From: Breviolum minutum Mf 1.05b.01
Taxonomy: Eukaryota; Sar; Dinophyceae; Suessiales; Symbiodiniaceae
Reading direction: 5' to 3'
NCBI GenBank assembly: GCA_000507305.1
Contig: DF241809.1
Location: 27,947 to 91,946, forward strand
Length of the DNA: 64,000 nt
This document shows positions 36,101 through 48,100 of this stretch, in pieces. Under the pieces are notes generated by a model. The model saw only the letters and a list, made by a program, of their open reading frames with translations. It was not told where the DNA came from and did no database searches. How positions within the stretch are numbered: position 1 is the first letter of the stretch; the number at the start of each line of letters is the position of its first letter. The translations under genes were made by a program, and so were the position numbers.

Positions 36101-39100
36101 TTGAAAGTTAGCATCAAGAGAGCAAACAGCATGAATAGGTTGCAATATAGTACGTTGTAGACGAACATGACGTGTTGATATCAAACCCTTTCAAAATATG
36201 ACGTTTGCACCTACCTGAGCAACCTCTATTCACTCTTCTGCACACTGTGACACTTGTAAGGTTCTTCTCGCCAAGAGGAAGCTGCAAAGAGCTCGAGAGC
36301 AGGTATGGATTGATGCAATTGCACCGCAGGGTCATCGAAGTGGAATTCACGTCGTATTTCAAGCCTGCAATATATCAGAGTGTAGCTGCTTGTACTGTGA
36401 ATCCTTTCGCAGGCGATTGTCCAAAAGGGACCGCAGCCGCTCAAAGGAATGCTGAGGCAGAGACACACCATCCAAATGAAACAGTGTGTTTGGACTCACA
36501 TCCCCAAGCTTCTAAGCTTCTGAACGCCCTAAGATGTGAGGATAGCTACACCAGAAATGAAAAGCACAGTATGAAATACGGATCCATAAACTGGTCTAGC
36601 GAGATTTCAGCAGTCTGCAACTGTTCAATTTTTTTTCAACAGAAAGACCGACATATTTCGTCGTATTTTGGATCGGCCCAAAACCACAACCACCATCCTT
36701 GGGAGTGGCGTGTTGTGCCATGTACTTTGACCCCGGTGTATTGGATGAAGCCCATCACATCTTGTTTCACCATGTTTCACCCGGTTGCTTTCAATCTTCT
36801 TTTTGATGCTTCAGGCTGCGCATGGAGCGTGTGGGTGCCACTGGCGCCAAACAGCTAGTGCTGTCTCAGGCACCAAGTTACTGGTGTTTTTAAGGTCTAA
36901 CTGGAGAAGCCAAAAGAAGAATCAAACAGCCGGAGTCATTTGATGTAAATTTCATGTAAATCTGCTGTAATCTCCAAGGAAGACCAACAAATGTCTCAAA
37001 AAATCAGATGGGTGGAGCACGATTTAGTGGCTACCCTTTGCAAAAATCGCCGGAAATCGTCCCTTCAGACTACCCCTGCAAAGCGACATCGAGCAGCGGT
37101 GAAGATCCAGGTGAGGGATGGGACTTGGGGCACCTCGTCAAAGGGAACTGTGCCGTGTTTTTTGTTGTCGCAGAAGGTTTAATTTGCAATTGCAAAATAT
37201 CACCACACTTGAATGATATGTTTTTGAATGCGCCAGAAGCGGATTCGCGGCATTCTGACACGGAAGAGGTTTCAGTGCAGCACTCGGATTGCTCCCCCTT
37301 TTTTGCACACTGTCTTTGTCTCAAAGTCTCAAACTTGGGCGCCGTTTACAACAGCTCCGGTAAGGATGTTTGACAACGCAGTGTGGTAGTGCGCTTGGGT
37401 GTCAAATGTACTGGCAAGGCCTTTGGTGAAGCATCGCTGCTTCCTTAGCAAGGCGCGCTTCCGGGTGGTAAAATAGATGAATCATTGAGGATCACTGTTT
37501 TTCACCCTAGCGCCAGTCTAGTCACGTCGTATTATGCCATTAGTATCCACTCCATGACTCCATGTGTATCTTTTGTGTTGAGATACAGACTATTATAGGC
37601 CCATGTAGGATCAGCTGTTTGAGACTACCAGGGCAGTGACTAATATAGGGCGAGCTGTGGAGAGGAAACCCACATAGTATTGCATGACCCTTTGCATTCT
37701 TACAGTATGTTTCATATATGTTTCATGGCATAATGATTTTGTGGTGATACTTTTGTATCACCTTCACCCAAGGAAAGAAGCTTGGCACCAGAAGACAATC
37801 TGGGATCATTTTCTCCCTAATCCTTCTGCAAACCCCTGGAATCATTGAAGGTATCATGGGAAGTTCCAGACCTTTCTCTCGTTAGTGTTCAGGAGATGAC
37901 AAAGATCCAATCCGTTGCGCGGGTGTGGCTGGCAAGGCATGGAGTCTGTTGTTGATGTTTGTTGCAGAACTGTCAAACGCGGAAGATGTCCACCTAGCTC
38001 TGGCAATATCCAATTCACAAGTTCATTGATATGGATGATAATATAATGATATCAAGTTTGTTCAGAATATGGACATCTCATACATGTATCACCCTATACA
38101 CATACGTCATTTTGGCTCAAGGGAAAAAGTGCGTGCATCAGCATTGTGTTTGAGGATCATATTTTCTGATTATGGTAGCGGAGCTATAGGCTGCAATCCA
38201 GACGACCTGAGGGATTGTGAGTCTGATAGAAATGGCTGAGCAGCAAGCTGCTCAGATGCAAAATCAACTGAACCAATTGATGACGCAGGTTCAGAGGTTA
38301 ACGGGAGAACTACAGGATAGTAGACAAAGAGAGACCACATTGGCAGAACGACTGAACCAAGTGGCTCAACAGCAAGCTCAAATGAGAGTAGAATCGAATT
38401 TGGGACCGTTGGTGGACGCGATCACCGAATCGCAGAAGCAGGTTGTGGCTGCATTGCAGAAAGACAAGAAATTGACGTTGATAGACAATCGAGGTGTGGC
38501 AAAGCCAGACAAGTTTGGAAGCAAAGACGAAGGCTTCTTACGATGGAAGATCCGAACGGAGAGTTTTATCTTGTCAGTTTTCCCCGAGTTGGAAGAAGCC
38601 CTAACGTGGGCAGAAGAACACGAGTCATCCATCACCAAGGCGGACGTTGACGCTGAGTTCGGCGCGACGACCGCGGGTGAGATAGAAGAGATCCACGACA
38701 AGTCGGCACAAGTGTTTGCAGTTCTACAGAACTTGCTGGAAGGCGAAGCCTTCACGATAGACCTCGAACTCGCCATGGTTGAGCGAACTGACATGCCTGC
38801 ACGTGCGAAAGCACGAGCAAATCCAGTGTTGGAAGCGCCGGACGATTTTCCAGACGTCGGTGTATCTGAAATCGTGCGTCGATTGGCCTACCAAAGAGAT
38901 GTGAGATTGACGAATCAAGGATATGCCCGGGGAAGCCGTCCAAATTGGCGTGAAGAACCAGTGACGAGGTATCGACAACGATCAATGGCTTTTTCTGAGG
39001 CCTCACGTATGAAGGGGTGTATGCGAGAAGTGACGATAAAGAAAATCACTGAAGCTGAAGGAATCGATCAAGCCTGCAGCTCATGTGATGAACGATACCA

Positions 39101-42100
39101 CGCATCGAAGTCATCGGTTTCCAAGTATGCTGCACAGTATGTTGCCCGAATGTATTCAAAGCGCAACAAGAGTGCTTATGATGACGAAGAGGAAGATTCT
39201 CAGGATGAAAGCAGCATTGACGAAGCAGATGACGAAAGCAGTGGATATGAGCCATCTATTGCACCGAACGATGTGGAAGAAATAGAAGAAGAAGNGAACA
39301 GGTTGATAAGGCAATCGAAGAGAAGAAAGAAAAGAAAGAAAAGGAACGAAAAGACCTGCCAGCTGGTTCGGCTGGTTTGGTCGAGGAAAAGAATGAAGAA
39401 AAGGAAGGTGCAGCGTCGACGGAACTGCCAGCTGATTCGGCTGGTTTGATCCAGAGACGACTGACACCAATGACATCGACGCTAATGCATCGAACGATTG
39501 AGTCTTTGAATATTGGGAGGCTTGCACTTGAGAAGAAGAAGGTTGCCCAATACATTGAAGAAGCCGAAGATGAAGAAGAAGCGAATCGGCTTGAACAGCG
39601 CCTTAGAGAAATCAATAGTGAGTTGGAAAAGCAAAAGGACCACATGCAAAAGCAAGACAAAGAGAGCCGAAAACAAGTGGTCAAACTCACTGAAGAGACT
39701 CGGAAGTCACAGTTGTGGCATGACATCAGATACTTCAAGGCGATTGAGGCTGGAGTTCCACATGGACGAGCTTGGGCAAAGGAAAAGAAAAGAAGAAGGG
39801 CCATTCTTCACCGAAAGAAAGGAATGCCTGAGCGTATGGCCGAGAAACTACGCAATGAAGAACTTTGGCTAGAAGAATTTAGGAAGAAGGGAACACGGTC
39901 CGACAAGGACTACCAGTCAGCAGAAAAGATGAATGTAGTCGCCGAAGGCATCGAGACTGAAGTGATAGAGGAAGGTGCTGGTGGACTGACAATCAAAGGC
40001 AAAGCGAAGAAGACGGAAGAATTTGTTGACAAGAGAATCCGAAAAGCTCTCACAAAGGAAGAGTTTGAAAGTTTCCGTGAAGAGACCAAAGAAGATGAGT
40101 TGAAGGTCATGGAGCGGAAAGAGATCGATATCGGGTTCAAGAAACGGAAAGTTACTGAGGAAAGAAAGAAGAAGAGGAAGATAAGCTCCAAGAGGAGAAG
40201 GAAGGCAAAAGAGCCTTGTGGTGCGTTGGCTTGGCATGGATCGTGCCATCGAGGAGATGCTTGTCCTTTCTCACACGACGTCAAGGACATTCAGAACAAG
40301 GTGTGCCGTTTCTATGTCCGGAGCTTTTGCAGCAGGAAGAACTGCCCGTTTTTGCATTCGGAGAGTGAAAGAAGAGGAGGAAGAAGAAGAGCGGCAGCAT
40401 GCCGCCAAGCAACAGGAGATTGCAAAACCTCCTGTACGCAAGCCACCTATAGAACCACCACCGAGATTTACCAGCAGCGAGGTTCGAGTTGGATACCAAA
40501 CGAACCCAGATGATGACGAGCTGGATCGAGACGTGCAATGGGCATTGTGGGATGCACCATGGCGACGGCATAGGGACCAAAATGAGCCGCAAGATAGAAG
40601 TCCTCGTGGGCTCAACGCATTGTCGCTAGCATCCATCACCGAGCACGAGCCTAAGATGACCATTGCGTTTGACACCGGTGCTGCTGTTACCACCATACCA
40701 GAGGCAATGGCAAAGGAGATCAAAGTCGACGGATGTGGTCAAAAGTACAGAACTGCGTCCGGAGAACTTATCGATGATAAGGGTGCGACACTCCTGCTAG
40801 GCCAAGACGAAAGGTTCAATTGCAAGGCCATTCGTGGCCGGGTAACAGAAGTCAGAAAGATCTTGGCTTCGGGTTCTGCGGTGTGTAAACACAACGTAGT
40901 GATGCTGAACAATGAAGGTGGTGAGATTATCCCAAGTGGATCGAAGATTGCAAAGCACCTGGAAAAGGAACTCGAGAAAGCAAAGACGTGGTACCCGAAT
41001 GAAGCAAACAGCAGTACCCCACTTCGAGTTGAGAAAGGTGTATATGTTTTCGATTTTTGGAGGAACAAAGAGACGAAAGATGTGAATGCAGGTGAAGGTG
41101 AAGCGGAAGCTGCAGCTGATTCGGCAGCAGCGTCCGAACCTTTCAGGGGGCAGGCCAAGAAGCTGTAAGACCTCATGAAGATGAGGAAGTATCACCAGAG
41201 ATGGAAAGACCAAGAGTCCCAAAGGGACCAAAGGCTCCATCGTCTGCAGAATTAGAAGAGCATTTGGCAACGGCTCATGCAGTTCATCGAAGTTGGTGTG
41301 GCCACTGTATGCGGGCCAGAGCTACTTGGGATAGGCACCTTGAGGTGCAGGATCCGGAGGAAGGCGATCCGACTTTGTCGATGGACTACTTTTTCTTTGG
41401 TGAACAGGAAGCCGAAGAGACGACGAGCCTTGTAATTGTAGACAGTGTTTCAAAGATGTCGTGGGCGACCACGTTGGATGGAAAAACAAGTGCGTATGCG
41501 GTTTCATTTGTTTTGAGCTGTTTGAGAGAAACAGGGTATAGGAGAGTGGTGTTGAAAAGTGATGGAGAACCCTCCATAAAGGCATTGAAAGAAGAAGTAA
41601 GAGCTAAAGCTAGTGGTATTGAAGTTGTGGTTCGAGAAACTCGAACGGGAGACAAACGGTCAAACGGGGCAGCAGAAGTTGGAGTGAGAGAAGTCAAAAG
41701 ACAATGTAGGGCATTGCTATCTACATTAGAAGAAAAGTTGGGGACAAAATTGGACCCAAGCCATCCATTGCTAACATGGCTGGCACGACATGCGAGCTTT
41801 TGTCTCTCAAGATTTGCAATCAAAGATGATGGAAGAACACCATATCAAAGATTACATGGTAGGAAGTGGAACAGGCCACTTGTAGAATTTGGTGAACGGA
41901 TATGGTTTAGGCCCCTAGATGCGTATCGAGTGAAAGGAAGTCTGCAAAGCAGAGTTTTATCAGGACTGTTTGTAGGAACACATGGAAGAGATACCAACAT
42001 ACTAGCTATGACGTCAGACGGAGTCATCAAAGGGACTACGGTACATCGAATGAGTGAAACAGANNNNNNNNNNNNNNNNNNNNNNNNNNNNNNNNNNNNN

Positions 42101-45100
42101 NNNNNNNNNNNNNNNNNNNNNNNNNNNNNNNNNNNNNNNNNNNNNNNNNNNNNNNNNNNNNNNNNNNNNNNNNNNNNNNNNNNNNNNNNNNNNNNNNNNN
42201 NNNNNNNNNNNNNNNNNNNNNNNNNNNNNNNNNNNNNNNNNNNNNNNNNNNNNNNNNNNNNNNNNNNNNNNNNNNNNNNNNNNNNNNNNNNNNNNNNNNN
42301 NNNNNNNNNNNNNNNNNNNNNNNNNNNNNNNNNNNNNNNNNNNNNNNNNNNNNNNNNNNNNNNNNNNNNNNNNNNNNNNNNNNNNNNNNNNNNNNNNNNN
42401 NNNNNNNNNNNNNNNNNNNNNNNNNNNNNNNNNNNNNNNNNNNNNNNNNNNNNNNNNNNNNNNNNNNNNNNNNNNNNNNNNNNNNNNNNNNNNNNNNNNN
42501 NNNNNNNNNNNNNNNNNNNNNNNNNNNNNNNNNNNNNNNNNNNNNNNNNNNNNNNNNNNNNNNNNNNNNNNNNNNNNNNNNNNNNNNNNNNNNNNNNNNN
42601 NNNNNNNNNNNNNNNNNNNNNNNNNNNNNNNNNNNNNNNTCGATCTACATTTTGTAGGACTTGTGGACACAGAAGAAGAAACCGTTGACGCGAAGATGTT
42701 TCACGAACTTGGTGAAAGTCTGGATGTTCATGCACTTGGAAAGCATGATATCACGGAAATATTTTCACCGCCACGTTTCACGAAAAGAGCCAACAGTTTT
42801 GGATTGAAACCTGGATATGCTATCGATTTGGAAACAAGCAAAGGAAATGGAGAAAGATGGGACCTGACGAACAAGACACATCAAAGAGATTTGGAAGCAA
42901 TTCTGAACGACGAAGATCCCTACTTGTTGACGGGATCTCCACCTTGCGAGGCGTTTTCACTTTTGCAGGGTTTGAACAAGAACAAGGTTCCAGAAGAAGT
43001 AAGAAAACAAAGATTGGAAGAAGGAAGAGAGAAGTTGAGGATAGCGGTCAGGTATTACAAAGAAAGGAGAGCGAAAGGAAGATACTTTTTGCGCGAGCAC
43101 CCTGCTCATGCAACTTCATGGAAAGAGCCTGAGGTTGTCAAGTTGATGGAGCAGGACGACGTCTACGTAGTGGAAGGACCGATGTGTAGATGGGGAATGA
43201 AGAGCAAAGACGCAAGTGGAGTTGGATACGTTCGTAAACCTACAAGATGGATGACCAACAGCAAAGTGTTGGCAGAGATACTACAGAAGGAATGTCCGAA
43301 CAAAGAGGGACGCGCATGGCACAGGCACGTGATGCTTGTGAATGGAAGAGCCAAGGCGGCTCAGGTATATCCACCCGCGTTGGTGACGGCGATTCTCAAA
43401 GGAATAAAAGCACAGATGAAAGAAGATGGAGAAATCAAAGACCTTGGAAATTTGAATGTTGGTGCAGTTCCCGATGAAGAGCCGGATTGCTCGGAAGAAT
43501 ACTTCGAAGGATGGTTCCCCGAACAAAAGGATGAAGAAGATCGAATCTATGTAGACGATATCACCGGAGTGCAGTTGCCTACGGACAAAGTGCTTGAAGC
43601 CAGGCAGGAAGAATTGCAATGGATCCACCGACAGAAGATATATGAAAAGAGAACGTTGGAAGAGTGTTGGGCGGTTACTGGAAAGGCACCGATCACCTTG
43701 AAGTGGATTGATCGAAACAAAGGAGACAGCCTACACCCAAACTTCCGTTCACGTTTGGTGGTTCGAGAAGTAAAGAAACAGCATGGAGCGTTGCCAGCCC
43801 ACATGCTATTCTCGAATATGCCGCCGTTAGAAGCGGCGAAGATCCTATGCAGTTTGTTGGCGAGCAAGAGGATCTCGAAGTCAGGCAAGCTGCTAAAGCT
43901 GGCGTTATACGACATCAGCCGTGCTCACTTTTACGGTGAGAGTCAGCGATCCGTGTACGTTACACTTCCGGAAGGAGATGAAAGCGAAGGCAAGTGCGCC
44001 CTGTTACATAAAACTATGTACGGGACACAGGACGCTTCTCATGTGTGGCAAGAGCACTATTCCCGAAAGCTCATCGAGAAAGGGTTTGTGCAGGGCCAGG
44101 CATGGACTTCAGTGTTCACACATCCGGAACGAGATGTGATGCTGCTAGTGCACGGTGACGATTTCTTGGTGTTGGGAGACGAAGACGGACAAAAATATCT
44201 GAAAGATACGTTATCAGAACATTACGACTATCGTTGTGACGGTTGTATTGGACCAGAAGACAATCAACACATGACGTTGTTGAATCGGATTGTGACATAT
44301 CACAGAGATGGATCCGTCAGTTTCGAAGCAGACCCAAGACATGCAGAAATGATCATAAGACAGTTGGGACTTGAAGGTTCCAAAGGAATTTCTACACCAG
44401 GAGAAAAGAAGAAATTGAGTGACGTGGTAGCAACGAGTGGACTACCACCCATGAATGCAGAGAGAACTACACTATTCAGATCGTTGGTGATGAGAGCACA
44501 GTTTCTGGGGCAAGACAGAACAGACATCGCTGAATCGGTGAAGTCGCTCACCAGAAAGATGAAGAGTCCGACAGAAGCGGATTTCAAAGATCTGAAACGA
44601 TTGGGAAGGTATCTTATTGGAAAGCCGAGAGTGGTTAACATGTTCGAAGCCCAAAGAGACAGTAAGGTCATCAAAGTGTTTTGCGACAGCGACCACGCAG
44701 GTTGTTTGCTGACGAGAAGGTCAACAACAGGATTGGTGATCACAATCGGCAGACACACAATCAAAACGACATCGAAAATACAATCTACTATTGCTTTATC
44801 AAGCGGAGAGTCAGAATTCTACGCTCTGGTGAGCGCATGTGCGTTTGGACTTAGCGTACAAGCGCTTTATCGTGATTGGGGTTTGGAAATGGACTTGGTC
44901 GTCGCAAGCGATTCTTCTGCGGCGAGAGGAACAGCGAGCAGAAGAGGATTGGGAAAACTGAGACATGTACAGACAAGATACCTGTGGGTACAAGAACGTG
45001 TTGCGAAGAACGAGTTGAAGATTATCGCAGTTGGAACAAAACAGAACGTAGCCGATTTATGTACAAAGCCGGTGAACAAAGACACGTGTGAAAAGCACAT

Positions 45101-48100
45101 GAAGACTTTAGGACAGATCTTTGCAACAGGCAAAGCATCTGGAGCGAAAGCTTTAGAATCGTAGCAAGTCCAAAGAAAATGGACTATGCACGAAGGAGGG
45201 GTGTTCAGAATATGGACATCTCATACATGTATCACCCTATACACATACGTCATTTTGGCTCAAGGGAAAAAGTGCGTGCATCAGCATTGTGTTTGAGGAT
45301 CATATTTTCTGATTAAAGTTTTTTTTTGGGCAGGATTTGTGTACATTCCGGATCCAGTCTTGATGCAGAATCTCTTTCAAGAATAGTCCAAAGGTGCCAC
45401 AAAGCTTCAGACTTGTTTGAAAATGGATAGGTTAAGTGTTAAATTTGTGAAGGAGCAAACAGTTCTTGAAATTATACCAAGCTTGATCCTCGATCACTTG
45501 GAACGGGGGCAGTTTCTGTGCAAAACTGCCCATGTTCATCCATGTTCTAGAATACCCAGGTTGCAATCTAGCCCTGTTACATTTTTGTTGTTCACGAATC
45601 CCTCTTTTTTAGGCGAAAAGTGGCTCGAAAGAAGAAGGAAAAGCTCCATGTGGCGGCCGCCAAAATTCAGAGGCCTGGCCTTGTATGGACCTATCCACCA
45701 AAGAGTCGAAACCTTTGTAAATGGCGGGTATGACAGCTGCGGGTTTGACAGCCTGCGAGCAGCTTGCTTGCGATGGATGACTAACGGTAAAGCTCAAAGC
45801 TATCAATGAAGTCTTGACATCCTTCTGTACTGTTGTACACGTTTTCGAAAACAAGTAAAGACAAGATGGCAAAGGACGCGCTCGACGCTCTCCATATTCC
45901 ATGTTCAATGTTTCTCATCGAAACCGCATGGCGTTTTTTCTGCAGAGATTTGGCTGCTTGGATGATAGGACTTGGAGAGGCTACAAGGACAGGCAGTACG
46001 TCACCGCTTTGCGGAGTGACAAGGCTGGCAGAGATTTGACGGATCTTTGCCGCTTCGTTTCACCTTCACTTCTTGTGCAAGGCTCGCTACGACCGCCTAA
46101 TGCGTAGCGCCATAGTCATCCAGAGCGGAGGCATCATGGGGATGATCCAGGAAGACATGCCAAAGAGATGAAGATTGGAAATAGGGAGTGAGTAGGGAGG
46201 AGGAATGACTTGAAACCATCATCTTAAAAAATGCATGTTTTTTTACTCAACGATAGGACTTCCACCTTTCCAGTGCTCCCCCCACCGCAGTGCGAATGGC
46301 GCTGGCTCGCCGGGAACATGATCGACGGAAGCTCATTCGTTGGGCTGGCGGAGCCACGACCATTCAGCGGCAGGCGAGAAGGGGCTTGGAGAGGATATAC
46401 CAGAAAAAGTCAGAAAAACACATGCTGGTACTGTGTGCCAAAAGATCTAATATGCATTAATTGTATCTGTATGTACGGGTGGACCAAGACAATGGCGGAA
46501 ACCATCCATCGATTGAAATCAGTAGTTTGTTTCCTATTTGGTGCTGTTAGATCTTCTCAAAAAATGGGTTCGAGGCTCGCGTTTTCCTTTTGCGCAAAGA
46601 GATGCACGAATTGGCACTCAAAGATCAGCCAGTGCAGGTGCAGCTTGTTTCACTCAGCCAAAAAGGATGCCATGACTCTCCTATCATCCTGCTTGGAACA
46701 TTTAGAACATTCAATTCACCCTTGAGTCTATAAAATCATAACTCCAAACTTCAATCACTCATACATTTCACGGTCTTTGTCTCCAGGCCATGTTCACCTT
46801 GAACACCAATGGAATGCATCGCACGGTAATGCCTTGGACTTGGCGTGTCTTTGTAGCTCCATGGGAGTCCACTACAGGTGGGGAGGGGTGGATTCCTGGA
46901 TGGTTGGTTGGTGGATTCTGGGATGGTGGCTGTTAAATATTGGACGAATATTGGAAGCCAAGAAAGATCCACAAACAAAGTGGAAGATTTGTGGTGTTCC
47001 ATACATCTTTAATAAGTTCAATATCCACCACCAGAATGCCATTCCCTTTTCAAAACATTACTCGTTGCCTTCAGGCAATCATCAGATTATACACTAGTCC
47101 TTCTGGTTCTTGAAGCTGATTTTGACCTAATCCAGGTAACCAGTTACAAACAGAATATATCTATGTAAATATCCCACTTAACCATGATGTATTTGGATGG
47201 TTGCCATCCTCCCAATTCATCCAGGTGAAGAAACATCTCCAGGTGAAGGGCCTGGCTTCCTGGATGTTTTCCAGAAGGCGGTTAACAATGAAGCAACGAT
47301 GATTGAGGATGATTAAGGATGATTAAGGATAGAATTTTCGGATTGTTTTTTTGAACATTTGATGATGCAGTTTTTTTTGATTTTTTGAGTGGTTCATTAA
47401 AGGTCGGCCTGGAGTTTTTTTTTTGTCAGTATCGTTGATGTGGTTACCAGTTCTCACGAATGTGGCAGGTTGGCGTGTCCAATTGGCAGACCATCGCAGT
47501 TGTGAACTGCCAAAAGATGGTCAGAGGTTGGTTGGTTGATTAGTCGAATGTCCATGTCGTTTGTTTGAGGGGTGTCGATCAAGTTCTTTGGCGTTATGAT
47601 GAATGTGTGGGAACATGTTGAATGGACAAGTGCATTGTGAGTCAGTAGATTCCTCCCAAGGGAGGGAAGTGAAGACCTTCGAAACCTGATCAGTGGACAC
47701 TCGTTTAGTACGGAGCATTTTGCGTCATCATCTTGTTGCTGCAGAAAAATGCAACCGTTGATGTCTGATCGACAGCTATGTGAGGGGCGGGCTTGTCGCA
47801 GGTTTCCTCTCACGCGCCCGAACACAGCGATTGAGGACTGTATGGTGCCCAGTGGTTTAGACACGCAAGATGACTCGCTTGCCTTTGGTTGATCTGGATC
47901 AACTTTGTCACTTGATTCATAGCCACCATGCTGAAAAACAACGTGCCATGGTGAAAACTAAGATCGCATTGCTCTCCGTTCGTAGCATTGTGGACAATTG
48001 CTTGGAGGCGCATGGATGGTTTCTTTGGGGGTTTACCTGGCACTGGCCCATCTCCTTGCGGGCAGGAAGTGACCCAAAGAAAGGCGGCCGCCATCAAAAT

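Larger units (their letters stand above)
38059..45315 (+). mobile_element. E2: Ty1/copia retrotransposon with CCCH Gag and MTase-like module
   Basis: About 7.26 kb between two 114-bp direct repeats, flanked by the 5-base duplication AAGTT (38054-38058 and 45316-45320). A primer-binding site follows the left LTR without spacer, and a purine tract GAAGGAGGGG (45192-45201) precedes the right one. Coding order is Gag with tandem CCCH fingers, protease, integrase, [gap], methyltransferase-like module, RT and RNase H, again copia order. The frame changes at an n (39295), near 40365 and at a G run near 41146-41150. A 576-base N run (42064-42639) hides the IN-MTase junction. Orientation matches the host gene whose intron it occupies. 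Confidence 0.95.

Noticed and set aside
42054..42688. Long open frames through the N run on both strands
   Set aside because: They exist only because unknown bases cannot form stops.
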